NCBI GenBank assembly: GCA_945870425.1
Contig: CAMBSD010000018.1
Span: forward strand, 1 to 64,000
Length of the DNA stretch: 64,000 nt
Reading direction: 5' to 3'
Source of the DNA: Chitinophaga pinensis
Lineage (GTDB): Bacteria; Bacteroidota; Bacteroidia; UKL13-3
Under the pieces are notes generated by a model. That model was given only the letters and a program-made list of their open reading frames with translations. It did no database searches and was not told where the DNA came from. Shown in pieces: positions 27,331 to 36,167 of the stretch; within the stretch, counting starts at the first letter, position 1; each line of letters opens with the position of its first letter. The position numbers and the translations under genes were made by a program.

Positions 27331-28421
27331 TGAAAAATAGTATGAAAAAAATATGGATTAGTTTGTTTACTGTGCTTTTGGGATTGCATGTGGCCAATGC
27401 CAAGCCCAAAAAACCAAAATATAAAAAGCCTAAGAAGGTTATCTTTTTAATTGGAGATGGCATGGGCTTGGCACAAATAACAGGTGCTATGGCCGATAAT
27501 ACAGCAATCAATGCTTTTGAAAGATTTCCAATAATTGGTTTAAGCAAAACTAAATCATCGGATAATTTTGTTACCGATAGTGGAGCTGGAGCGACCGTAT
27601 TTTCGATTGGCAAAAAATCATACAATGGAGCCATAGGTGTTGATTCTGCAGGCAAAGAATATGATGGATTGTTTGAAATGCTGAAAGATAAAGGCTGGGG
27701 CACAGGTGTTGTAGTAACTTCATCTATCACTCATGCAACGCCTGCAGCATTTTATGCTCATGTGGGTTCTCGTAAATCGGAAGATGAAATAGCTGAATTT
27801 CTCATTCGCAACCATTGTGATATAGCCATTGGTGGAGGTATCAAGTACTTTAAAGATAGAAAAGATAAACGCGATTTGCTTGAAGAACTTAAGGAAAAGG
27901 GTTATACGACCATTGTAGATAGTAGTGAAATTAAGTCAGTAGAAGCTAAGAAATTAATATATCTTCTAGCCAATGATGGTATGAAAAAGGAATCAGAAGG
28001 TAGAGGTGATTACCTAAAGAAAGCCACTGAAATTGCTATAAATAATTTGTCTAGAAACGAAGAAGGATATTTCTTGATGGTTGAAGGAAGCCAAATTGAT
28101 TGGGGCGGACATGCCAATGATTTTCAATACATGAAATCAGAGTTGTTGGACTTTAACCAAACTTTGAATGCCGTTTTGGATTATGCTGCCAAAGATGGAA
28201 ATACCTTGGTGGTAGTTACTGCAGATCATGAAACAGGTGGTTTGTCTTTGATTGAAAACAAAGAAAATAAAAGTACATTTAAAGTTAACTACAGCTCGGG
28301 TGGACACTCTGGTATCATGGTGCCAGTTTTCGCATATGGTCCAGGTGCTGAGTTATTTTCAGGTATTTATGAAAATACTGAAATTCATTACAAGTTCAAG
28401 AAATTATTGAATATAAAATGA
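27330..28421 (+). CDS. secreted alkaline phosphatase (PhoA family)
   Basis: The protein hydrolyses phosphate monoesters in the periplasm. It has a signal peptide (MKKIWISLFTVLLGLHVANA) and conserved active-site motifs: FLIGDGMG (metal-binding Asp), FVTDSGAGATVFSIG with the Ser nucleophile, VVVTADHETGG and GGHSGIMVPVF with zinc-binding His residues. At about 363 aa it is a compact form. Possible starts are ATG 27330, which overlaps the dprA stop, and ATG 27342, which gives the better signal peptide; the track's TTG at 27327 is unlikely. A Lys/Pro-rich stretch follows the signal peptide. Confidence 0.92.
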   Translation: MKNSMKKIWISLFTVLLGLHVANAKPKKPKYKKPKKVIFLIGDGMGLAQITGAMADNTAINAFERFPIIGLSKTKSSDNFVTDSGAGATVFSIGKKSYNGAIGVDSAGKEYDGLFEMLKDKGWGTGVVVTSSITHATPAAFYAHVGSRKSEDEIAEFLIRNHCDIAIGGGIKYFKDRKDKRDLLEELKEKGYTTIVDSSEIKSVEAKKLIYLLANDGMKKESEGRGDYLKKATEIAINNLSRNEEGYFLMVEGSQIDWGGHANDFQYMKSELLDFNQTLNAVLDYAAKDGNTLVVVTADHETGGLSLIENKENKSTFKVNYSSGGHSGIMVPVFAYGPGAELFSGIYENTEIHYKFKKLLNIK

Positions 28422-28663
28422 ACCTACCCTTAATATTTGTTTTACTTCTTTCTGCGGTAATTGTAGTGTATGTATTACTGCCTAAAATGAAATTAAGTCC
28501 TAATCAAATGACATGGCTTAAAATGATTTTAGCTGCAACGGTGGCCTTATATCTTGCTTTTGATTTTTATAACAAGCAAAAGGATATAAAATTGGTTTTC
28601 TTCTTTATAATAGCTGCTGTAATGTTTTTGTTGATAGGTTTTAGGACAACAAGGAAAAGTTAA
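28418..28663 (+). CDS. small membrane protein of unknown function
   Basis: The 81-aa product has three hydrophobic helices (NLPLIFVLLLSAVIVVYVLL, WLKMILAATVALYLAFDFY, LVFFFIIAAVMFLLIGF) and a basic C-terminus. Its ATG overlaps the alkaline phosphatase stop (ATGA), which makes it a genuine gene of that operon. I do not recognise the family. Confidence 0.7.
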   Translation: MNLPLIFVLLLSAVIVVYVLLPKMKLSPNQMTWLKMILAATVALYLAFDFYNKQKDIKLVFFFIIAAVMFLLIGFRTTRKS

Positions 28664-28741
28664 TTATATCATCTCAAATGTTCATTTTTATATAAAAGAC
28701 ATTCAAATTTTAAGAATGATTTGTATTAATCTTTCCATAAA

Positions 28742-28775
28742 AAAGGCCAACTGTAATAATTTTCAGTTGGCCTTC
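28742..28775. terminator. Rho-independent terminator
   Basis: AAGGCCAACTG and CAGTTGGCCTT form an 11-bp stem with a 10-nt AT-rich loop. It lies between two convergent transcripts, the dprA operon and sucC. Confidence 0.85.
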
Positions 28776-28794
28776 AATTAGTTTTATGTAACGA

Positions 28795-30015
28795 TTATAT
28801 ATTACCAGCAACTGCTTTTTGCACCAGTTCAGCAGCTTCTTTTAACACGATGGCTGAATATACTTTCAATCCGCTTTCGTCAATTAGTTTTTTAGCAGCC
28901 TCAGCATTGGTACCTTGCAAACGAACGATAATGGGCACTGGAATGTTACCAATAGATTTGTAGGCATCAACCACACCTTGAGCAACCCTGTCGCAACGAA
29001 CGATACCTCCAAAGATGTTAATCAAGATAGCTTTTACGTTAGGGTCTTTTAAAATAATACGGAAACCAGCTTCTACGGTTGTAGCATTGGCACTTCCTCC
29101 CACATCTAGGAAGTTAGCAGGATCTCCACCAGATAATTTGATGATATCCATAGTAGCCATAGCTAAACCTGCACCATTTACCATACAACCAACGTTTCCG
29201 TCAAGTTTAACATAGTTAAGGTTGAATTCTTTAGCTTCTACTTCAGTTGGATCTTCTTCAGCTGTATCTCTCATAGCCATGTAATCAGCATGACGGTATA
29301 ATGCATTGTCATCAATATCCACTTTTCCATCAACCGCAATGATTTTGTCATCACTGGTTTTCAAAACTGGGTTGATTTCAAACATAGCTGCATCTGCTTT
29401 GTCGTAGGCAGTATAAAGGGCAGTCACAAATTTTACCATTTGTTTGAAAGCCTCTCCTTCGCATCCTAAGTTGAAAGCAATTTTACGAGCTTGGAAAGCT
29501 TGTAATCCTACTTTAGGATCAATGGTTTCTTTGTGAATTAAGTGAGGCGTATGTTCTGCAACATGTTCAATGTCCATACCACCTTCAGTGCTATACACAA
29601 TAATGTTTTTGCTTTGACTTCTGTCTAACATCACGCTCATGTAGTATTCTTTTGGCTCACTTGAACCAGGATAGTAAACATCTTGGGCAACTAAAACTTT
29701 GCTAACCAATTTACCTTTAGGGCCTGTTTGGATAGTAACCAAAGTGCCACCTATTAAGTTGCTAGCAATTTCTTTTGCTTTATCTGCATTTTTTGCAACA
29801 GCCACACCACGTTGTTCTTTACCTATGATGCTGCCTTTACCGCGACCACCTGCGTGTATTTGTGCTTTAATAACTACAAAGTCGCTACCATATTGTTCTT
29901 TAAGTTTTAGGGCTGCTGAATGCGCTTCGTCAGCTGTTGTAGCTACTATGCCTTCTTGCACAGCCACGCCAAATGATTTTAAAATCTGTTTTGCCTGATA
30001 TTCGTGAATATTCAT
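28795..30015 (-). CDS. sucC: succinyl-CoA synthetase beta subunit
   Basis: The beta subunit of the TCA-cycle enzyme that converts succinyl-CoA to succinate with formation of ATP or GTP. The 406-aa protein begins [12 protein letters not shown] and shows the ATP-grasp features [27 protein letters not shown] and the C-terminal CoA-ligase domain with [28 protein letters not shown] and [12 protein letters not shown]. The alpha subunit gene is not next to it, as is usual in this phylum. A TACTTTCG promoter-like element lies 25 nt upstream. Confidence 0.97.
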   Translation of the reverse strand: MNIHEYQAKQILKSFGVAVQEGIVATTADEAHSAALKLKEQYGSDFVVIKAQIHAGGRGKGSIIGKEQRGVAVAKNADKAKEIASNLIGGTLVTIQTGPKGKLVSKVLVAQDVYYPGSSEPKEYYMSVMLDRSQSKNIIVYSTEGGMDIEHVAEHTPHLIHKETIDPKVGLQAFQARKIAFNLGCEGEAFKQMVKFVTALYTAYDKADAAMFEINPVLKTSDDKIIAVDGKVDIDDNALYRHADYMAMRDTAEEDPTEVEAKEFNLNYVKLDGNVGCMVNGAGLAMATMDIIKLSGGDPANFLDVGGSANATTVEAGFRIILKDPNVKAILINIFGGIVRCDRVAQGVVDAYKSIGNIPVPIIVRLQGTNAEAAKKLIDESGLKVYSAIVLKEAAELVQKAVAGNI

Positions 30016-30039
30016 CTTTTATGAATTTATTTGAGGAGG

Positions 30040-30047
30040 CGAAAGTA
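30040..30047 (-). promoter_or_regulatory. candidate promoter -7 element for sucC
   Basis: The minus strand reads TACTTTCGCC, one change from TANNTTTG, and lies 25 nt before the start codon. The same TACTTTCG octamer stands before the S46 peptidase gene. Confidence 0.4.
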
Positions 30048-30180
30048 TTATAATAAATGAATTTTTCAGAACATTTTTCTCACTTTTCGTACTAGCTGAT
30101 TTATAGCATTTTTAGAGAAATAATTGAGAATTGAAAAGCACAAATTGTTTTGAGTTTTTAACAACTAAGACTTAGAAATG

Positions 30181-31254
30181 TTATTTCTTGTTAATCATTA
30201 TTTTGACACTAATGATATTACTTGCACCCAATAACCCTTGGTTAAAGGCATTTCCCAGAGCATAATCAAATGCGATTTTGTTCAATTTCAATCCAACACC
30301 CACTGAAGGCATACCATTAAAACTTTGAGAGCCAGTAATATCTTTTACACGTTGCAGGTTTGAATAACCACCTCTTAAGTATACAAAATCTTTGTACCCT
30401 AGCTCCAATCCCGCTCTTGGGTTGATGTTGAGCCATGAGCTGCTTATCAATACATTTCTTTGACCATCTGTATTGATATCAAAATTAAGTTCGGGTAAAA
30501 TGCTGACCATTTTCTTGTATACAAGAAAAGTTTTACTAGCCCCAAAAGTGGCCAAAGGCAATGTTATTTCAAGGCTATTGCTTGGTAGTTTATTGTTGCT
30601 TTCTAATAATTTTTGTTTGTCGGCTTCGCTAAAATTATACGACCAGGCATTGAAAGTAGAAGTTACATCACGCACTATGCCACCAAATCGCCAATTGTTT
30701 TTTTCATACATAGCCGACACATCCAAGCCAAATCCCCAAGCCGATGCGAAATCGCCTATTACTCTTCTTATGACTTTCACATTTCCACCTATGAGCAATC
30801 CTGGTATTTTAGTTTGGGTTGAGTAACTGCCAATAAATGCATAATCCACAGCCGAGAAATTGGTAATTTTAGAATAATCTATTTGGCCGTTGTTTATTAA
30901 GTATAATGTGTTTGGGATATTGTCAACACCCAGTCTGACAAAGCCTAAGCCAATCGCGCTTTTATCGTTTAGTTTTAAAGAAATAGCACCAAAATCATGT
31001 TTAGATATGCCTGCAAATTGCTCGTTGTGCATACCCACAATTTGTATCTTGTCTTTTATTTTACAAAGGGCTGCTGGGTTGTAATATAAGCTAGTGACAT
31101 CCTCAGTGCTTGACACCACTGCATCTCCCATAGCCAAGTTACGAGCACCCACACCCAATGATAAAAACTCGTTGCTATACTTAGCCGTTTGCGCTAAGCC
31201 AATTAGAGGAGAACAGATACTTATGAATACTAAAATCCTTTTTATCAATATCAT
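30181..31254 (-). CDS. PorV/PorQ family outer-membrane protein
   Basis: The 357-aa protein has a signal peptide (ending LIGLAQ) and the PorV/PorQ pattern: FLSLGVGARNLAMGDAVVSSTEDVTSLYYNPAAL, GLGFVRLGVDNIPNT and a C-terminal barrel that includes LELGYKDFVYLRGGY and VGVGLKLNKIAFDYA. Such FadL-like barrels act in type IX secretion (PorV as shuttle, PorQ in attachment) or are related of unknown role. Since this window also contains T9SS cargo, a T9SS function is reasonable but not proven. Its start is 3 nt from the end of the upstream DUF479 gene. Confidence 0.82.
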   Translation of the reverse strand: MILIKRILVFISICSPLIGLAQTAKYSNEFLSLGVGARNLAMGDAVVSSTEDVTSLYYNPAALCKIKDKIQIVGMHNEQFAGISKHDFGAISLKLNDKSAIGLGFVRLGVDNIPNTLYLINNGQIDYSKITNFSAVDYAFIGSYSTQTKIPGLLIGGNVKVIRRVIGDFASAWGFGLDVSAMYEKNNWRFGGIVRDVTSTFNAWSYNFSEADKQKLLESNNKLPSNSLEITLPLATFGASKTFLVYKKMVSILPELNFDINTDGQRNVLISSSWLNINPRAGLELGYKDFVYLRGGYSNLQRVKDITGSQSFNGMPSVGVGLKLNKIAFDYALGNAFNQGLLGASNIISVKIMINKK

Positions 31255-31257
31255 TTT

Positions 31258-31914
31258 TTAAAATATACTTTTTACTTCTGTTATTATTTGCAACGCATTC
31301 TTAAATATACTTTCTTCTAATTCAATAATACATTGACGAAGAACCAATTTATCCTCAATTGACATCACGCTTACTCCTACGTATTGCAGCACCCTGCTTA
31401 ACGAATACACAAGTGTATTATTGTCAATATATTGGAAAATATACTTTGCGTTGCGAAAATGGTTAAAATTTTGCAATAATTCATCAGGGTTTTTAGCTTG
31501 GTTCAATTGTAAGAATTCACCCAATACGATTGGCTCAATTTTATCAAGGCTATGGTAATAGTTTTTGCAAAGCCCATTAATGTGTTTAACCAATAGCCTA
31601 TCAATCATCATCTCGAATAGGATATGCGCTAAAAACCAACGCCTTTGGAAACTGTCTGAGAAGGGTGCTGCCTTTAAATGGTTTCGAAATGCCTCGGTAT
31701 AATGTTCGAAAAAATCAGAACTGTGAAATTTTTTATCGGCTGCATAATGCGCCATACAACCTGCATGAATTTGGCTATGTTCTTCCTTGTCGAATAGAGC
31801 AGATTTTGAAAAACTCGTCACATGGTTTCTAGCAAAATCAGGCAGTAACAAGCCTACATTGAAATAATGATTCTCTGGCTTTTGGTCGATATAAAAATGA
31901 GATAAGTAGTTCAA
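31258..31914 (-). CDS. AcpH-like (DUF479) putative acyl carrier protein phosphodiesterase
   Basis: The 218-aa protein starts MNYLSHFYI and has VGLLLPDFARNH, GCMAHYAADKKFHSSDFF and FLAHILFEMMIDRLLV. These Asp/His positions resemble the HD-like metal site of AcpH, which removes the 4'-phosphopantetheine arm from acyl carrier protein. The match is weaker than for true AcpH, and many DUF479 proteins in Bacteroidota have not been tested. It is cytoplasmic, with no signal peptide, and is cotranscribed with the PorV/PorQ-like gene. Confidence 0.65.
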   Translation of the reverse strand: MNYLSHFYIDQKPENHYFNVGLLLPDFARNHVTSFSKSALFDKEEHSQIHAGCMAHYAADKKFHSSDFFEHYTEAFRNHLKAAPFSDSFQRRWFLAHILFEMMIDRLLVKHINGLCKNYYHSLDKIEPIVLGEFLQLNQAKNPDELLQNFNHFRNAKYIFQYIDNNTLVYSLSRVLQYVGVSVMSIEDKLVLRQCIIELEESIFKNALQIITEVKSIF

Positions 31915-31961
31915 GATGGATTAATTTTCAAATTAACACATATTTCAATACACTATTTGGC

Positions 31962-31969
31962 TATTTTCG
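31962..31969 (+). promoter_or_regulatory. candidate promoter -7 element for tyrS
   Basis: TATTTTCG followed by C lies 18 nt before the tyrS ATG and differs from TANNTTTG at one position. The dnaN gene has a similar element at the same distance. Confidence 0.4.
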
Positions 31970-31986
31970 CACACTTTTAAATTTTT

Positions 31987-33270
31987 ATGAAAAACTTTGT
32001 AGAAGAATTGAAATGGAGAGGCATGTTACACGATGTGATGCCCGGAACGGAGGAGATGTTGAATAAAGGTATGGTGAGTGGTTATATTGGTTTTGATCCA
32101 ACTTCTGATTCACTAGGAGTGGGTAATTTGGTGCAAATCATGACCTTGTTGCATTTTCAAAAATCAGGGCATAAACCTGTTGCCCTTATTGGTGGTGCCA
32201 CAGGAATGGTGGGCGATCCAAGCGGTAAAAGCGCAGAAAGAAACCTGCTAAATGAAGATGTGCTAAATCAAAATGTAGCATGTCAAAAAAAGCAATTAGA
32301 GAAATTTTTAGATTTTAATTGTGGTGCCAACTCAGCTGAATTGGTTAATAATTACGATTGGTTCAAAGACATTTCTTTCCTTGATTTTATCCGTGAGGTC
32401 GGAAAGCATATTTCTATCAATTACATGATGGCTAAAGACTCTGTGAAAAACCGCTTGGAAACAGGCATGAGTTTTACAGAGTTTACTTATCAATTGGTTC
32501 AAGGTTTTGATTTTTACCATTTGTATCATAACAAAAATTGTAAGATACAAATGGGGGGCAGCGACCAGTGGGGCAATATCGTTACAGGTACTGAATTGCT
32601 TAGAAGAAAATCGGGAGTGGATGATGCTTTTGCATTAACAACCCCACTAATAAAAAAAGCCGATGGAACCAAATTTGGTAAGACCGAAAGTGGCAATGTG
32701 TGGCTTGACCCTAAAAAAACTTCACCATACAAATTCTACCAGTTTTGGATGAATGGAAGTGATGCGGATGTAAGCACTTTTATCAAAATATTTTCGCTTA
32801 AAAGCCGCGAAGAGATTGAAGCTTTAGAGTCTGAACATGCACAAGCACCTCATCTAAGGGTATTGCAAAAAGCCCTTGCTGAAGAGATTACTACCCGTGT
32901 TCACAGTGCTGAAGATTATAAAGCAGCTGTTGAAGCATCGGGCATCTTGTTTGGTAATTCAACTGCTGAAGCCTTTGCTTCTTTGAGTGAAGAAACCTTC
33001 TTGGATATTTTTGATGGTGTACCTCAGTTTACCATTGACAAATCAGAGCTTGAATCTGGTTTGGGATTGGTAGAAATGATGGCTGAAAAGACCCAAATAT
33101 TTCCTTCAAAAGGTGAAGCCAGAAAAATGATTGCCGCAGGTGGAGTGAGCATTAACAAAGAGAAACTAATGGATGTGGAGGCCAAAGTAAATGCTTCGCA
33201 ACTTATCAATAACAAATACCTGATTGCCCAAAAAGGCAAAAAGAATTACTTTTTAATTATAGCTGAATAA
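31987..33270 (+). CDS. tyrS: tyrosyl-tRNA synthetase
   Basis: The enzyme charges tRNA-Tyr. The 427-aa protein has the class I core: [73 protein letters not shown] and the KMSKS-equivalent KFGKTES, then the anticodon domain and a C-terminal S4 RNA-binding domain ([18 protein letters not shown]). The HIGH motif reads GVGN (residues 44-47), so the first His is Gly. Everything else is intact, so activity is expected. The [2Fe-2S] protein gene starts 5 nt after its stop. Confidence 0.96.
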   Translation: MKNFVEELKWRGMLHDVMPGTEEMLNKGMVSGYIGFDPTSDSLGVGNLVQIMTLLHFQKSGHKPVALIGGATGMVGDPSGKSAERNLLNEDVLNQNVACQKKQLEKFLDFNCGANSAELVNNYDWFKDISFLDFIREVGKHISINYMMAKDSVKNRLETGMSFTEFTYQLVQGFDFYHLYHNKNCKIQMGGSDQWGNIVTGTELLRRKSGVDDAFALTTPLIKKADGTKFGKTESGNVWLDPKKTSPYKFYQFWMNGSDADVSTFIKIFSLKSREEIEALESEHAQAPHLRVLQKALAEEITTRVHSAEDYKAAVEASGILFGNSTAEAFASLSEETFLDIFDGVPQFTIDKSELESGLGLVEMMAEKTQIFPSKGEARKMIAAGGVSINKEKLMDVEAKVNASQLINNKYLIAQKGKKNYFLIIAE

Positions 33271-33275
33271 GAAAC

Positions 33276-33581
33276 ATGAAATACGATAAACATATTTTTA
33301 TATGTGCCAACCAAAAAGCCGAAGGCAAAAAATGCTGCGGAGAAGCCAAAGGCATGGAATTGGTTGAGAAATTTAGGGAAGTATTAAAGGCCAAAGGTCT
33401 GCAAACTTCTGTAAGAGCGCAAAGAGCAGGCTGTTTAGACGCTTGTAGTTTTGGTCCATCGATGGTTATTTATCCTGATGGCACATACTATGGCAATGTA
33501 AGCATTGATGATGTTGAGAAAATCGTTGAGCGACATGTGGTAAATAACCAAATTGTAGAAGAGCTGGAATTGAAGTTTTAG
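33276..33581 (+). CDS. thioredoxin-like [2Fe-2S] ferredoxin domain protein
   Basis: The 101-aa protein has the cysteine pattern of thioredoxin-like [2Fe-2S] ferredoxins: HIFICANQ, GKKCCGEAKG, and AQRAGCLDACSFGPSMVIYP. Four of these cysteines would bind a [2Fe-2S] cluster. The C-terminal VSIDDVEKIVERHV completes the fold. Such stand-alone domains are electron carriers with unknown partners. It follows tyrS by 5 nt and probably shares its transcript. Confidence 0.9.
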   Translation: MKYDKHIFICANQKAEGKKCCGEAKGMELVEKFREVLKAKGLQTSVRAQRAGCLDACSFGPSMVIYPDGTYYGNVSIDDVEKIVERHVVNNQIVEELELKF

Positions 33582-33706
33582 TGCTTCGATACCAATAAAT
33601 CGAATGAGTATAAACAAAATGCAATAAGGCTGTTCTATGAAAGGGTAGTCGTTTGTTTTTAGTTTGAAATTTTCATGTGGTTATGTTTTACTGGATTATA
33701 GAATTA

Positions 33707-33728
33707 TGTCGAGAAGTAATTCTCGACA
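33707..33728. repeat. perfect 9-bp hairpin
   Basis: TGTCGAGAA and TTCTCGACA pair around loop GTAA. It has no following T-run, so it is not a typical terminator. The TCTCGAC arm is shared with the CTCGACTCCGC repeat family elsewhere in the window. Confidence 0.5.
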
Positions 33729-33948
33729 ACACATAAAATGCATTAGCTTGTACGCAAAGACCTCAATGTGCAAGGTGTGCTGCAGAGGTTAATTTAGTTT
33801 TATTCTAAAGGACTTGTATATATATATCTCATAAAATGAAAACAATCCCTACTTTTTTGGAAGGATAGGTCTAATAAATTGTCCTTTTATTTTCGAATAC
33901 AATACAAATTAAGGCAATTCGTTTCGTATTATGTTTTATGACTTACTT

Positions 33949-33971
33949 CTCTTGCCTAAATCCTCTATCCT
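33949..33971 (+). repeat. 23-nt dispersed repeat, copy 1
   Basis: CTTGCCTAAATCCTCTATCC lies in a 23-nt stretch that occurs as an exact inverted copy at 42594-42616. Both copies sit in intergenic DNA just past a gene's 3' end. Confidence 0.6.
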
Positions 33972-33985
33972 AAATCCTTACTAAG

Positions 33986-35854
33986 CTAACTTTTCCATTC
34001 CCACTGCATGTCAACCAATTTTTTGTAGAGTCCATTTGGCATTTGCATCAATTGATCATGTGAGCCTTGTTCTTGCACTGTTCCTTTGTCAATAACCACA
34101 ATTTTATCTGCATTTTTAATGGTAGAAAGTCGGTGAGCAATCACGAAAGAGGTTCTGTTTTTCATCAAATTTTCTAAGGCTTCTTGCACCAATTGTTCGC
34201 TTTCGCTATCCAATGAACTGGTGGCTTCGTCTAAAATTAATATGGCAGGATTCTTAAGTATAGCGCGGGCAATGGCAACCCTCTGTCTTTGTCCACCACT
34301 CAGCTTAACACCTCTTTCACCCACAATGGTATCATAGGCTTCTGGAAACTTATTGATAAACTCATGTGCATTGGCTTTGATGGCTGCTTGCATAATTTCA
34401 TCATCGCTGGCATTTGGTTTACCATAAGCAATATTTTCTTTGATACTGCCACCAAACAACATCACATCCTGGGGCACATAAGCCATTTGTTTGCGTAGTT
34501 GACTCAATGGAATATCATTTGCCTTTTTATCATCAAATAAGATATCGCCTGCACTGGGTTTATAAAATTGGAGTAAGAGTGAAGCAATGGTACTTTTACC
34601 TGCACCACTTGGTCCCACAATGGCTATTTGTTCCCCTGAATTGGCGCTCAGGCTTAGGTTTTTCAGTACTTGCACATCGGTTCTACTTGGGTAATGAAAG
34701 GCAATATTTTCAAAACGTACATTTCCTTTAACTAGATTGTGATTGCTCACTTCAACCATTTCAAGCGATACATCTTCGCCTGTTTCTCTCAATATTTCTC
34801 TTACACGTTGGGTAGCTCCCAGGGTTTTTTGCAATTGACTAAACATATCAGCAAAGCCTGCAAAAGTACCACCTACAAATCCAGAGAAGATAACAAACAT
34901 GGTTAAATCACCGGTACTTAATTGACCTTGGTTAATCATGTTAGCACCATACCACATGACAAAGGCGATGGTTCCAAACACACTAAATATCATCATGCTT
35001 ACAAATGCCCCACGGTAGCGAGCATTACTTATGGCTGTATCTACAACAGAGAAAATGCTCTTGCGGTAACGTGCAATTTCGTAGGCTTCACTGGTAAAGG
35101 CTTTTACTACTGAGATACCTGAAAAAGTTTCATTTACGATATTGCCACTATCAGCCAATTGGTCTTGCGCCTTGCGGCTCATCTTTCGTATTTTCATTCC
35201 GAAAACTACTGCTACCACTGCCACCAGAGGCACAATTGATAACATGACTAAGGCAAGTTTGGTAGAAATAACAAAGATGAATGATAGGCCAATCATGAGG
35301 GTAAAAATACCTCTTAGGAATTCAGCCAAGGTGAAAGAAATGGCATCTTGTATTTGCGATAAATCAGATGAAATACGGCTGCTCAATTCACCCACACGTT
35401 GCTCTGTATAGAAACTCATTGGCATGCTAAGTAACTTGCTGTACAAGTCTTTTCGCATATCAGCCAAAGATTTTTCGCCCACTTCAGTCAACAGATAAAT
35501 GCGCATGAAAGAGAAGATCATCTGCACACTCAATTGAGCAAAAATTAATAAAATAATAGTATTTAAACTCCACTGTATGGTTTTGATATCAAAGCCAAAA
35601 TTACTTGCACTTTGAGGTAAATTAAGCTTAGCTCCTGGTGAGGCTGCATCAATCATCTTACCCAAAAGAAATGGAAAGAGCATGGTGGTAAATGCCGAAA
35701 GAGCAATGAACACCAATGCCAAGATAAACTTGCTGCGATAAGGTTTTAAATATTTGAAAAGTATTAATGCCTGACTTAAGGATTCTTCGGTGATTTTAGC
35801 TTTTTCAACTTCGGGTTTATTTGAGCCGTTGCTGTTGTGTCTAGGTCCTGCCAT
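33986..35854 (-). CDS. ABC exporter, fused permease and ATPase (MsbA-like)
   Basis: The 622-aa half-transporter has an N-terminal six-helix transmembrane domain (about 45-345) and a C-terminal nucleotide-binding domain. Walker A is GPSGAGKST, the Q-loop AYVPQDVMLF, the signature LSGGQRQR, Walker B ILILDEATSSLD and the H-loop VIAHRLSTI. It would act as a homodimer exporting lipids or drugs at the inner membrane; the substrate is unknown. The start ATG at 35854 is followed by MAGPRHNSNGSNKPEV. No neighbour suggests its cargo. Confidence 0.94.
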   Translation of the reverse strand: MAGPRHNSNGSNKPEVEKAKITEESLSQALILFKYLKPYRSKFILALVFIALSAFTTMLFPFLLGKMIDAASPGAKLNLPQSASNFGFDIKTIQWSLNTIILLIFAQLSVQMIFSFMRIYLLTEVGEKSLADMRKDLYSKLLSMPMSFYTEQRVGELSSRISSDLSQIQDAISFTLAEFLRGIFTLMIGLSFIFVISTKLALVMLSIVPLVAVVAVVFGMKIRKMSRKAQDQLADSGNIVNETFSGISVVKAFTSEAYEIARYRKSIFSVVDTAISNARYRGAFVSMMIFSVFGTIAFVMWYGANMINQGQLSTGDLTMFVIFSGFVGGTFAGFADMFSQLQKTLGATQRVREILRETGEDVSLEMVEVSNHNLVKGNVRFENIAFHYPSRTDVQVLKNLSLSANSGEQIAIVGPSGAGKSTIASLLLQFYKPSAGDILFDDKKANDIPLSQLRKQMAYVPQDVMLFGGSIKENIAYGKPNASDDEIMQAAIKANAHEFINKFPEAYDTIVGERGVKLSGGQRQRVAIARAILKNPAILILDEATSSLDSESEQLVQEALENLMKNRTSFVIAHRLSTIKNADKIVVIDKGTVQEQGSHDQLMQMPNGLYKKLVDMQWEWKS

Positions 35855-35905
35855 GTATATAAAAATCGTCTAAATGATTTGGGTTAATTGTAATTAATAT
35901 CTGAA

Positions 35906-35913
35906 CAAAAATA
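35906..35913 (-). promoter_or_regulatory. candidate promoter -7 element for the ABC exporter
   Basis: The minus strand reads TATTTTTG, a TANNTTTG match 52 nt before the start codon, with TTTG 23 nt further upstream (35937-35940). Confidence 0.4.
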
Positions 35914-36167
35914 CGTTCTATGGTTAAGCATTTGAACAAAAATTTTGTCAATAGAAATATAGTATCTCGAATGAACAAACTTATTTTATAAGCCAAATGC
36001 AACATCTTAAATTCTGCTAAACATTTCAAAATTTAGGTGAATGGTAGATTTGGAGAGGTTAAAACGAAAACTTGTTTAGTAAGAATCAAGTTTACATTAT
36101 TTAGCGTTTATTGAGCGGAGCCGAAATGCCATTTAGACAACGCTCAATGAACGTTTCAATTATACCT
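35914..36167. other. intergenic region between lon and the ABC exporter
   Basis: This stretch contains a repeat copy at 36111-36128 (TTGAGCGGAGCCGAAATG) close to the lon stop codon. The short minus ORF 35841..36029 is not supported. Confidence 0.5.
36111..36128 (-). repeat. CGACTCCGCTC family dispersed repeat
   Basis: TTGAGCGGAGCCGAAATG is the reverse form of the CATTTCGACTCCGCTC element seen at 54.33 kb, with one change. It is downstream of lon. Confidence 0.5.

Larger units (their letters stand above)
33582..33985. other. intergenic region with a hairpin and a dispersed repeat
   Basis: No gene is supported in these ~400 nt. A perfect hairpin lies at 33707-33728 and a 23-nt repeat at 33949-33971, next to the ABC transporter stop. 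The remaining sequence shows no clear structure. Confidence 0.6.

Noticed and set aside
35841-36029. 62-aa minus ORF upstream of the ABC exporter
   Set aside because: It overlaps the exporter start and promoter element and shows no family features.
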